64,000 nucleotides of DNA from Callorhinus ursinus (Eukaryota; Chordata; Mammalia; Carnivora; Otariidae): contig NW_020312903.1 in NCBI RefSeq assembly GCF_003265705.1, positions 22,756,194 through 22,820,193 on the forward strand, read 5' to 3'. A program made the translations under genes and the position numbers. Positions 51,326-63,300 of this stretch are shown piece after piece. Each line of letters begins with the position of its first letter. The first letter of the stretch is position 1. Under the pieces are notes generated by a model that worked only from the letters and a program-made list of their open reading frames with translations, had not been told where the DNA came from and searched no databases.

Positions 51326-54300
51326 ATAGTATTGCCATATTCTGGAAACTTCTAGGTGTCTCCACTTTTGTGACTGTGACCTTTATCCTTACCCATTTTC
51401 CTGAAAAAGATTTTTCAAAAGAAGTGATAGCATTGGGGGCTGTACGAGGTTTTTCCAGTATAAGATAAATGGAACAAGGCTAAATTCAAAGGCTTTTATT
51501 ATAGACAAGAATGAATGAGGTCTCAGAAATTTCCAGTCTTTCTTAAAATTTATTCTTCTATACTGAGAGGGAATAAAGGAGACTCAAATACCAGCTCTCC
51601 TTCCCTCAAGAAAAGGAGTACAGTTAATTCCTCCAACAATGAGAGACTACATAGACAAATGACTTTAATGTGGTTGAAACACTAGGGATGCTCTTCACTC
51701 CACAAAGCCACCAGTCCAGTCCTATGGAGAAATAAAAATCATCACAACAATAAACGTTCTCATAGTGCTTGCTTGGTGTCTGAGCCCTTAAATTTTATTA
51801 ATTTCATACAGTAGATAAGATTATTATTATTCCCATTTTAGAGAGAAGGAAGCTGAGGGTCATTAAATGTTGAGGGACTTCCCAGTGGATATAAGCTGAT
51901 AATTGTGGAGTTGGAATTCCAACCGAGGCAATCCAGTTCCAAGGTCTGTGCTCCTAAGCACTGCCTTCTCCCAAAGGTCACATGTTACGGTTCAGGTGCA
52001 TCACAATAACTGGAAATCAAGTTTTGCTAGTTATTTTCAGGATAATTTAGAGACATGGACAAATATGTCTCAAAAGGAAAAGGAAAGTCAAGGAACATGT
52101 AAGTTTTATTTTCTTCTACATGTCTACAAAAGGTCCTTAAAAGGTAAATGTCCCTCTATGCTTAACTGTCTCAAAGTGTATGGAAGAAAGAGAAATGGGA
52201 CATGGTAAATAATAATTATCAACAAACGTTTGTTGAATGAATTCATACAGAGAATTAATTTCTATTTATGCACCTTGGGATAGGTTAATATTTATCATCT
52301 GAGACAAAAAAAAAGATGAATGATAAATAATCTGATGATGCCAGTTGTGCTTACCAAGGTTAAGAACTGAATAGAAAAGCCAACAGAATTATAAGAAATA
52401 GTAATATGCTTGAAGAAACTAAAGATAATTCACCAGAAAGGAAGAAACTGTAGAAACCATGAACACCTAATGGCTATTCCCAAACAACTGATGTCCTTTC
52501 ATGTGAATCAGGGAGTAGATTTGCTCTGTCTGTGATACTTCTGGAAAACAGACATGGCCCTATAATAGAGGAAAATTACAGGTGTGCATTACAAAATAAT
52601 GAGAGGCTCTATGCTAGGAATTGCATCAGGTGAGGCACTGGCAAGATCTCTGTCCTAACTTAAAACCCCCAAATTCTATCATTTTTCCTAGGATTTATAT
52701 ATGTTAATCATGTTTCAGCTTCCATGCTGGAGAGCAGTTTACAAATGTGTTTGAGTTAAACAGAGTCAAGAACTGTGCTTATACCTGGAGATACAAGGCT
52801 GAGTAAGATTTCAAAGAAGCTCACTTTCTAGAAAGGGAGACAAAATTTTTATATTTTAGATGGCAGAGATGTTGAAATCTGGGGAGTTCCTTGGACTCAA
52901 AGGAAAAATAGGACTTTCGAGCTGGAAGTCAATTTAAAAATATATTCAATGATCTAAATTTTTAGAGAGAAAACTTAGGCACCAAGACACTGTGGGGACA
53001 CTCTAACCTCATACTGCTAATCATTGGTTACAGTTCATTTCCCATCTATGAATTTTAATTTTAGTACTTCCATTCTGCCAATAAAAATTTTTGGGTTGTT
53101 TGATGGTCATGAAATAATTCTTTTTAGTAGTATCTTTTTTTCAGGTGTTTTCTTTTTTCCTAACTTCCTATGATAATTATCTTCAGGCACATTTTCTCAG
53201 AAGTTTAAGTATGAAAGTGCTATACACAAATTTAGTTTTAGTATTTTTTTTATTATGTTCAGTTAGCCAGCATATAGTACATCATTAGTTTTTGATGTAG
53301 CATTCAGTGATTCATTAGTTTTACTCTTTGGAGGACAAAATGAGAAGATTCGATGTTGGTTGAGTGTGGACACTACTGGTACATAGTTTTTTGGACCAAG
53401 GCATTTTTTCCTTCAGGCTGCCCTACTGTTAGCCAAAAAGGCCTGTGAGGTCCAATGTTCTTTCCTTCCTCAGAGTTACCTCTTTCTACCCAAATTAGAT
53501 AGAAGTCAAAACCCTCTTCCTTTATTCCTCACATGCACTCCATCACCAAAGCTGAGACGTCCTACTTTCATACTATAAAATACATCTACTACTTTCCATC
53601 TGCATTTTCCCATCCTTGTCCACCATAATCTTTTGCCTAAATTCCATGACACTCTTACCCAGTTGTCCTACTTCCATCCCTGGCCCTTTACAAATCATTC
53701 TTTGCACATAGTCAGGGGGAAATTTTTGTAACATAGACCACACCATCCCTCTCCTGCATAAAACCCTCAATGGATTCCCACTGCCCTCAAAACAAACTCA
53801 AAAGCACAGCATACAAGCTCTATGTGATCTAACCCCTGAATACCTCTCCAATATCATTTCATATTCCCCTTCTCCTTCTTCATTAGACACATGTTCCAGC
53901 CTTTTTGGTCTCAGATCCCTGTTTTATAGCCTTTGTGCCTTTATGCTAATTGTTCATGCCTAATGTACCCTTCCTCCACCTGATTGTACTGTGGCTCCTT
54001 CTCATCCATTAGGACCTTCAAATGCAACTCCCATTACAGTCTATCTACACTAGAACCACCCACCCCTCTTCCGTTACTCTCTATCACACCACATTGCTTT
54101 TTTCCATCCTAATGTTTAGCACAATTTATAAATAGCCATAAATATTATTATTTACTTTTCATTTTTTTCTTTCTCCCTCCTTAATGGATTGTCAATGATT
54201 ACCTATTGGGTGAATTAAACTTATTTGAGAAAAAACATAGAGATTTGTTGTTGGTTTGGTCCTAAACCTTTTAAATACTGTCAATATTTTATTTCAGTGT

Positions 54301-57300
54301 GCTACAATAGCTTGTCTTTGTTTTGATCAATAATAATTACAAACATTCATATAGTGATTGTGTCAGGCACTGTTCTGAGTCCCTACCTTTATTAAATCAG
54401 CTATTTTCCAGAAAATCCATAAAATATATACCATTATTTTCTCACACTTTACAAATGGGTAAATTGAGGCATAAATAGTTTGAGTACATTGTCCAGGGCC
54501 ACTCAATTAGTTGGGCCCAGATTCAAACCTAGGTGGTATGGCTTTAGGGTCAAGTTTCTAATCATAAACAATACTGCCTTTATTCATGCATTAAGCATTC
54601 TCAGGAGAAGAGGAATGCAAACCGCTCCAGGTCCTGGGCTACCATTCGATAAGCACACCAACAATCTACCTAAAAAGGCAAAACCTACTACCAGAGGGGT
54701 GTGTCAGGGAATATTTCACAATATCCCCAAATCAGCAGATATCTGTTATGAATGAAAAATATTTGATTCTCACTTAGAGTTTGTTGAATAGTTACCAGCT
54801 CACTCAAGTTCCCATTTATCACTGTTGCCATTCCAATGTCATATGTCATCCCAGGGGTTAAATTATCAATCTTGAACCTATTAGCATCCCTTACAAAAAG
54901 CTTCATGACTTCTCTTGTATCTGATGAGGGTTTGATCTGAATGTAGACCTCATGGCCATCTGGTGGGGATTCCCACTGAAGAATTATACTGTCCTCTCCG
55001 ACATCTTCAGGTTTTGTGTGAACCTTCTGAGGAGGACTAATACCTTCAAGAAACGGATAAATAGGTAACACTTATCTTAGTTTATTGTTAGCATTACTCT
55101 TGCTCTGGAGTAAAAATGTCTTCATCCAATATTAGTTCATGTTTAAAGTAAATTTAGCAAATCCCTACAGCACCATGCCTTGAAATGGACTTAATTTTAG
55201 AGAAAAATATGTCTTGTTATTACTATGCAAGATTTGTCAATAAGATTAAGCACATTACACATCAAGGAAAACTAGAGTGTTTGGCAGATTCTTTAGATTT
55301 TTAAGAGTTCCATCAGAATACTGTTCCCATTGCCAAGATTATTCATTTTTTCATCAAAGGTGCATGGGAACCTACTATGTACCAGGTAGTCACCTAGGCA
55401 TGTAGAGTGCTTCAACAGGAAATAACAAAGGTCACTGCCTTCTGCAGTTTATATTGTAATAGGTGGAAATACACAATAAATGATCATATAATAAATGTGT
55501 ATATTATATATTACTTTAGATATGAGAAGGTTAAGGAAAAAAAGAAAAAGTAAGCTAAGGTTAGGGAGGCCAGGAACAAAGTGGCTGTAGGGAGGAAGTT
55601 GTGGTATTAAATAGGGAATTCACTTCCTATCAACATAATAGAACACCACATTTTAAGTTCTCAGGAAAATATCACTCTGGGTCAGACCCATAATCTGTTC
55701 ATCCTATACAACTTCACACAATTGTACCTGGTCTGACTTTAGGCACTGACATTAATTATGTATGTAAAACTATCAGAGAATGCTAGAATAATCCAATTAG
55801 ACAAACTGCCCACAAGATTCCAGGGTGAAACAACTTCAGATCTTTGTTTTTGTATAACTGCTAAACTTACAAACACTTCAGTGGAGGACTTAGATGAAAT
55901 CTACTGAATGCCACACATAAGCAGAAATTGAGGAAAAGATGAGATTTGGTAAGTCTGTGATAGCCCTATTATTACTCACAGAAATTTCTGTGCATGCATG
56001 TGTATTTTTATGGCAGAGGGTCCATTAATTTTTCCACATTCTCAAAAGACTTCATGACCCCCCCAAAAGTTAAATTTTACTGAATAAAATATACTCCTTA
56101 ATATATATGAAGGCTTTTCATGTTCTGTGCCTAGCTTACATTTTCTAGATTCTCTACATGCTCCCGTACTCCAGCCTTGCCAAATTACTTGCAATTTGCT
56201 AATGTTCAAATGTCAGTCCCTAGATACCTCTTCTTTGGTCCCCCCTGCCTGCGCACTTGCTGTTTGCCCTACTTACAGCATCCTCTTGCCTCCCCGCTGC
56301 CCCCTGGCTAACTCCTACTCTTCCTCATGAAGCAGTGCATGACTCCACCAGAAGACTTCTGGGTTAATTGATCCCTCTCTATGCTCCCATAGTCCCCAGA
56401 GCAGAACCCCTATAATTGCAACTATAATGCAGCATTATCACTGTTTTTTAACTTACTTGTCTCACTCTATTTGCACATAAGCCCTTTAAAGTCAGAGGCT
56501 ACGTTTTATTCATCTTTGCGTCTCTAGTATCTATTACGGCTCCTGATACTAGAAAAATAATTTATTGAGTGAATAATGAATGAAAAAAGGATATTGCCTT
56601 AACCTTAAGAGAGTAAAAGAGCACTGGATTACTAATTCCTACATGTGCACTGCTGTGTCAGCTTACAGTTAATATACAGAGCAAATGACCCAAAAATTAA
56701 AAGTGCAGACACACATGTACCTTCATCCTGTCCCTTTAGTAAGTAGGTACATGCCATGGAAGATTTTAATTTGACTTCAAAATGAACAAATCTGTGATAA
56801 ATCCTCCTAGTCTCCCTGTCAGTTAAAAATGGAAGCATCTTACAGAGAAAAGATCTATGGTTACCTGAGAGGATTTGTGTTGGAGAGTGGGCAAAAGGGG
56901 TGAAGGGGGTCAAGGGTAGCATGATGGATGGTAAATAGAATTTTGAGTGATCACTTTGTAGTGTATACAGATGTTGAATGATAATGTGCACATGAAACAT
57001 ATATAATTTAAAAAAAGAAAGCATCTTCATAAGTGTAAAATAGTCAACCAAAAATTTATACATTGAAGGGTGATTTGTCTGCGCTCGAGGAAGAGAAAAC
57101 ATGGCTATCTACCATCCATTTAGAAAAATGCTTTTGCTTAGGATTTACAACACTTAATACATGTATATTAAGCATTGGCATTTAGTTCTCATTAAATAGT
57201 ATCTTTTGTTCTTATTTTCAAAGTATCCCAAGTATTCCCAGTGAGTAAGAGAACGCTAATTAATCTATGGCTGTGCACATTTTTCATTTCTCCTACCTCA

Positions 57301-60300
57301 GCTCTAGAGTGTTTAAATTTCAGTTGGTATGATTTGATTGGGATTTCAGTCAAAGAACTTTGCATGTAGGCATGTTAAATACAATGCACCAACAATACAC
57401 ATATTATACACAGAGGAATATACTCCAAAACATGTTTAGCTATGCATTGTTTCATACAATACTCTTTTATCTTTTCAAAAAACATTGACTTATACTTAAG
57501 GGGGTAAATATATAGCTTAATTAAAATATAGATTACTTTAATGATTATGTTCTAGACAAGAATTCAAAATTGGCATGTGGAGGTGAATGATTAGAAATGC
57601 AATTGCCCAAAGTCCTGGGATGATACTGTCCCCTAGAGGTCAACTCATCACACTGTGTAAGAAAATGAATTTGAGTAAAACTTGAGTGAATATGCAGACC
57701 AATTTGTTGGATCTAGTGTTGTTAAAAAGAACTGGATGAACTAATCTTCATGTTTCATGATAAGTTATTTCCCAGCCAAGGCTATTATAAGAAAGATGTC
57801 TTCTAGGAACTCTGGTAGGAACAACGCAGATGTTTAAAGAGTTCATGCAAATCTAAACGAATTTAGTATAGAATCTATGCTAAATTTTGATTCAACACTC
57901 AAACAAATGTTTAGCTGTTGAGTATTCATACCAATGACGGGTCAACATAATTAATTTTCAGCAAATAAATTTCAAAATATGAAGTTTACATTTTTTATTA
58001 AAAAGCAAAATTGTGCCTGTGCTTACCTGTAATGGCTGAAATAGGTCTCTCAAAGCAGCTTAAAGTTCCTCTTTCTGCTACACTGAATAGATATACCAGA
58101 TAATGACGGAAAGATTTCAGATCTCCGATTTTCACTGATGTGTTGAGTTTTTCAACAAGCACCTCTTGTGATTTATTGTTTTCCACATCCAAAATAGTCA
58201 CAAGGTAATGGTGAAAAGATATAAGATCTGGAGGATTCCAGAGTAAAAATATTTCTGTTGGTGTCACATGAGTAACTGTGACATTTTGAGCTGATAATGG
58301 GCCTAGGAGATTTTAAAAAATCAGAAAAATACATTATATTAGTGATATGGTCTGGCAGAGTACTCTCTCACCTCTCAGTACTTCCATAATAGTCTAGTTT
58401 GGAGAGAAAAGGAAAACTGGATTTGAGTCCTGGCTTTTCCACTGTTTGTCTCTACTCCCTGAGTAAATTATTTACGCTCCCTGAGCCTCCATTGTTTTGA
58501 CCGTAAAGTGGGAATTATAGTAGTAGCTATCTTGGAGAATTATTAAGAAGATTAAATGAGATAAGGAATGGAGAACATTCAGCAAAATGTTTGACCCACG
58601 TTATTGGTTCAATCATTATTTTTATAACAAAACCACCAACAATGGCACTTCTGGCATTCCGTGATTACATCTTCCATGGCTTTTACCTTTTGTGTCTTGT
58701 CAGACTAGAGAGCAGGGACTTCCTATTCCTTATTCTTCATTCCTGTCATCACTAGACCTCGGGCATTCATCCTCTTGCAGAAATCTTTCCCCATTCCAAA
58801 CCATTTCATTCCAATCCCAGTCAGTGGTTTTCCTAATTCATCCTTCCAGATTAATTTTCTTTAAAAAGCACTTTGCACATATCAGTCCTTATCCTTCCAA
58901 CACGCACACACACACACGCACACACACACAGTACACACATTCCTCTTCTTTCTTTAGAAGCAATAGCTCAAGAGTTAAAATGAGATCATATGGGTTCCTG
59001 TGTGGCTTAACAAAGCGTGTTGCTCTAGTCAGTTTAATTAACCTTTCTGAAGCTCAGTTTTTTCATTTCTATATAGCTACTCCCAGGGTTGAGGTACGAC
59101 CTTTGTGAGATTATGTATTAAAAGCGTTTTGTAAAAGATAAAGCGAGTCTTAGAAACTGCAGTCTTAATGGATTTCCAATGCTTCTAAGGTCAAGTCCAA
59201 CCATCTGAGACTCACGTCCCTGGCACTCACAAATCTGGTACCACTTCACCACTCCAACTGATTTTACCGTCATGCCTGAGGAAATTTTTTCCAGTTAACC
59301 TACACTATTCTTTTTCCACAAGCTCCTGTCTCCACACTTTTGCTCACAACATGCTTTTCTTCCTTCAAATTTGAATCTAAACCTCTCCTTTCCATGAATC
59401 TTCCCATCACCCATCTTCTGAATTCTAGAAAGCATTTATTAAATGTACCACTGAATGAGAATTTAGACTCTTATATTTTCCTACACTTTGCTATCTCTTG
59501 TTTGCTTTTACTTTTACTCCTTACTAATTCTCTTCATTGTAAGCCTCCCCAAATTCACAATGCATGTCTATCTCCTGTTCTTAGCACATAACAAAACTTA
59601 AGTTCCACAAAAATGTATTGATTATCCACTGTGGGCAACAGTCTAGTTGGTGTTGTAAAGACAAATAAGATATAGTTCCTGCCCTCATGGGTTTATATTT
59701 TAACAGGAAAGCCAAAGACATAAACAGATTCATCATAAAAAATGGTTAAAGATCTAGGTATGCCAAGAGTGTTATGAGAAAATACCAGACCCTCAGGAAA
59801 AATCTGCTAATTATGATATTCAATAATTGAAAAATCACACTTTCAGAGGTTTTGTAACTTACGTGTTTCAACAAAGAATACTGAACTTAACATAGTTTTT
59901 GCCTCCCATTCGTTTATTGCAAAGAGTAAGAATCTGTAAATATGGCCAGGAAACAATTGGGTAATTGTTTTTTCTGTAGTATTTGGGGATATGCTTTCAA
60001 AATACTGTTCTTCTGTATAATCTAAATAATACTTAATGATAATTTTGTATCCCAGTTTTAGCCACTTATTCAAATTATTCCAAGCATTCAAATTATGCCA
60101 ACCAAATACAACTTCAGTTGTTCCAACATCCTTTATATAGATCAAAAGGTTTTCCTGCAGAGAAAGTGCTGAAAAAAATATAGAGGAGGATTATTGTAAT
60201 TAGAAATCATAATTCTATCTTTAAAATAATAAAAGTGAGATACATGGTATAAGAATATTAATAAAAATAATTACATTCATATTTGCAAATATATGGCAAT

Positions 60301-63300
60301 GGAACAGAGCAGAAAAATCTTGAAAAGAAATAGTTTGATCCAGTTGCATTTTGCTGTAAAATGTAGCAATCTGTTTCATTCTTGGGTAGCAGTGGAAAAG
60401 AAAAGATTTCATTTTTCTTAAGGCCAAAAGATGATCCATCTGTCCATGTGAGATGACCTTCTCTCTGAAATAAGATGTAAAAATTAAGCCAATTTGAAGG
60501 AGAAGTGTCACATCCTCAAATATATGTATGCTTCATGAGTTATTCTGAGATACAGAGTTCACTTTTATTCCCCCATTAGCCATATGTCTTCAAGAAAATT
60601 GCTGAATCTCACATTAAGCTTTTATTTTCTCATGCATAAAATGGATATAATAATAGAACCTACATCCTAAATTAATTAAAGAGGCAGTGCATGTAAAGGC
60701 TCAACACAATGCCAAGTACAGACCCACTATTCATTACAGATTAGTTATTTCAAGTCACCAAATAAGTCATATGCATGTGCATCAGGGGAGGTTGTTGATA
60801 CCTTCCTACTAAGGGATGTCACTGGTGAATATCACCAACCTCAATATAATAAGATATACTTAAACAATCCATTCCAATTCCACCTAACAGAATGGAGGAA
60901 TACTGTTTCCTCGAAAAATCTGCTTGATTGTATATAAGGCACTGCAGCTTTGAAAACAGATAGAGGCTCGAGGCAGCACGCGTAAGTGGTTAGGGCAAAA
61001 AGCACTGGTCAGACAGACACAGATTCAAAGCCTGGCAGGGCCATCTGTTAGCAGTGTGACCAGGAATTTTCTGAGCTCCATTTTCCTTATCTATAAATGA
61101 GAAAAATGATAGTGCCTCCCTATAAAGTTGTTGTGAGATCTAAATGAGAGTTATCTATATAAACTTTCCAGACTGGAACACAGAACTATTAATCTTTCAT
61201 TCACTATGTTCCTGCTGAGTGCCAGGCCCTAGCTAGAAGCTGGGGATGCAATGATGAATAAGACACAGTCTCTATCCTCAAAGTCCAGTAACAAACTCAC
61301 ACTTACTCAGCATGAGTGAATGGGGTGATTGTTTTCTCAACCTGTCACAGGGATTATAACCCAGGAGGTGACTTTGATGTTAACCTCAAGAGACCAGCTT
61401 CACATAGAAGTTATAGAATATAATGGTTAAGAGCAGACTCTGAGGCGTGTCATATGGGAAGGTTAACTTCCCTGTGCTCCTATTTCCTCATATGTCACAC
61501 AAGTAAAGCACATAGCATGGTGCTTAGCCCTTAGGAGACACTATAGGACTCAGCTACTAAAGGAAGTTTCTCTTAATAGTTATTTTGACATTTAATTTAC
61601 CTCCTAAATTATTTTTAAGTATCGTAAAAGCAGAGACTGTATCTTAGACCCCTTTGAATAATTCACAGCAACCATCATGACGCCTTGGGAATCCTCACTC
61701 TGGGTGTCATGACCGTATGACCTGACCCTTATAGCAGAAACCAGTAACCAGACCTACTAGAAGACAGTTTATAACAATCACGCTAACAGCAGGAAACAAC
61801 CGCCTACACACCACCTGGTCTACCTGAAAAGAGACTGGCATGCTGGGGGGCACGCTTGTGAGATGTCTGAGGTCAATGTGGTTCGAGGAACCTTTATTAG
61901 AACCTCATTCCCTGCCCGTGAAAAGCTAAAGGAAGCTCAAAAAGAGAATGATGAAAATGCAGTTAGAGACTGTCGGGAAGGGGCGCCTGGGTGGCTCAGT
62001 CAGTTAAGTGTCCGACTCCCGGTTCCAACTCAGGTAGTGATCTCAGGGTTGTGAGATCGTGAGATCGAGCCTCGAGCTGGGCTTCGCACTCAGTGCAGAG
62101 TCTGCTTAAGACTCTCTTCCTCTGCCCCTCCCCCGCCCATCTCTCTCAAATAAATAAAAAAAAAAAAACTTAAAAAAAAGGAGAAAAGAACTGTCAATAG
62201 CCTACCCCAAGCTGATACAAAGTTCCACAGAAAAAATGGTATCCAACTGATTGGCCTCGGGTCACTACAGGTCAGGCTATCCCATAGATAACAGATTTAT
62301 TTTTGAGTGGCAGGAAATTTTTAAGAAACGGATCATCAAGAAGAAAATACAGACTAGGCAGAGATAACTGTGCTAGGTCTTGGGTTTTCCTACAAAAAGC
62401 TGACCAAAATGAAATTTCATGAGATTATTTCATAAGTGATAGGAATGCTGGAGAAAATGTCACACATTCCTTATTTCACTGGTATTGAATATAAAATCTT
62501 CAGATCTTTCTATAACTCTTTTAGTAAAATTAACTTTCATAAACCTGGATATTTGAAATAAAAGAAATAAAATGAACAAAATTTCTATATTCCATATTTT
62601 CAGGTTCATGTTACTATGTTGTTCACAGAGGTGAGAAATAGAGGAAGTGGAGCAGGTTGGTAGGAAGGAGAGGACAGTCTGGGCAATGCTGAAGTGTCTA
62701 TGGAAAATTCCAAAAGAGATAATCAGAAGAAAATTGGATAGGGGCACCTGGATGGCTCAGTCGGTTAAGTGTCTGCCTTCAGCTCAGGTCATAATTCCAA
62801 GGTCCTGGGATCAAGCCCCTGCATCGGGCTCCCACTCAGCGAGGAGCCTGCTTCTCTCTCTCCCTCTGCCTGCCACTCCCCCTGCTTGTGTGCTCTGTGC
62901 TCTCTCTCTCTCTGTCAAATAAATAAAAAAAAAATCCTAAAAGAAAAGAAGAAAATTAGATGTCTGGAGCTCATAAGAGAAAAGTGGGCTAGCTAAATAC
63001 TTAAGAACAATTGGGCTGGGTGGTAAATAAGTGAAGAAATGGATGAGATCGCCTACCTTTAAGACAGGTCTGAGGAAGACCAAAATTAAAGCAAAATTAC
63101 GGAAAGAAATAGATGCCTACAAAGAGATTGAAGGGCGTGGGAAGAGGTGAATAGGCAGAGAACAGAGGATTTTTAGGGTGATGAAAATATGCTGCATGAT
63201 ACCATAATAATGAATGTATATCGTTATACATTTGTCCAAACCCACAGAATGTACAGCACCAAGAATGAACCATAATGTAAACCATGAACTTTGGGTGATT

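Larger units (their letters stand above)
49017..54773 (-). other. PTPRQ extension intron, 5.8 kb
   Basis: Holds L2, MIR and an L1 tail plus two microsatellites (listed). The stretches 50120-51270 and 51970-53240 show nothing I can name. Confidence 0.6.
55044..58026 (-). other. PTPRQ extension intron, 3.0 kb
   Basis: Besides the listed repeats, 55350-55445 is L2-like in reverse (CCTACTATGTACCAGGTAGT). The stretch 57110-58000 shows nothing I can name. Confidence 0.55.

Noticed and set aside
56632..57102. 156-codon open frame on the minus strand, the longest in the window
   Set aside because: No domain or splice context, and it is antisense to an L1 3' UTR fragment (56830-57015). Its composition looks like translated non-coding DNA.
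58692..59108. 138-codon plus-strand frame
   Set aside because: Made of old L2/MIR sequence plus a CA repeat (THTHTRTHT stretch).
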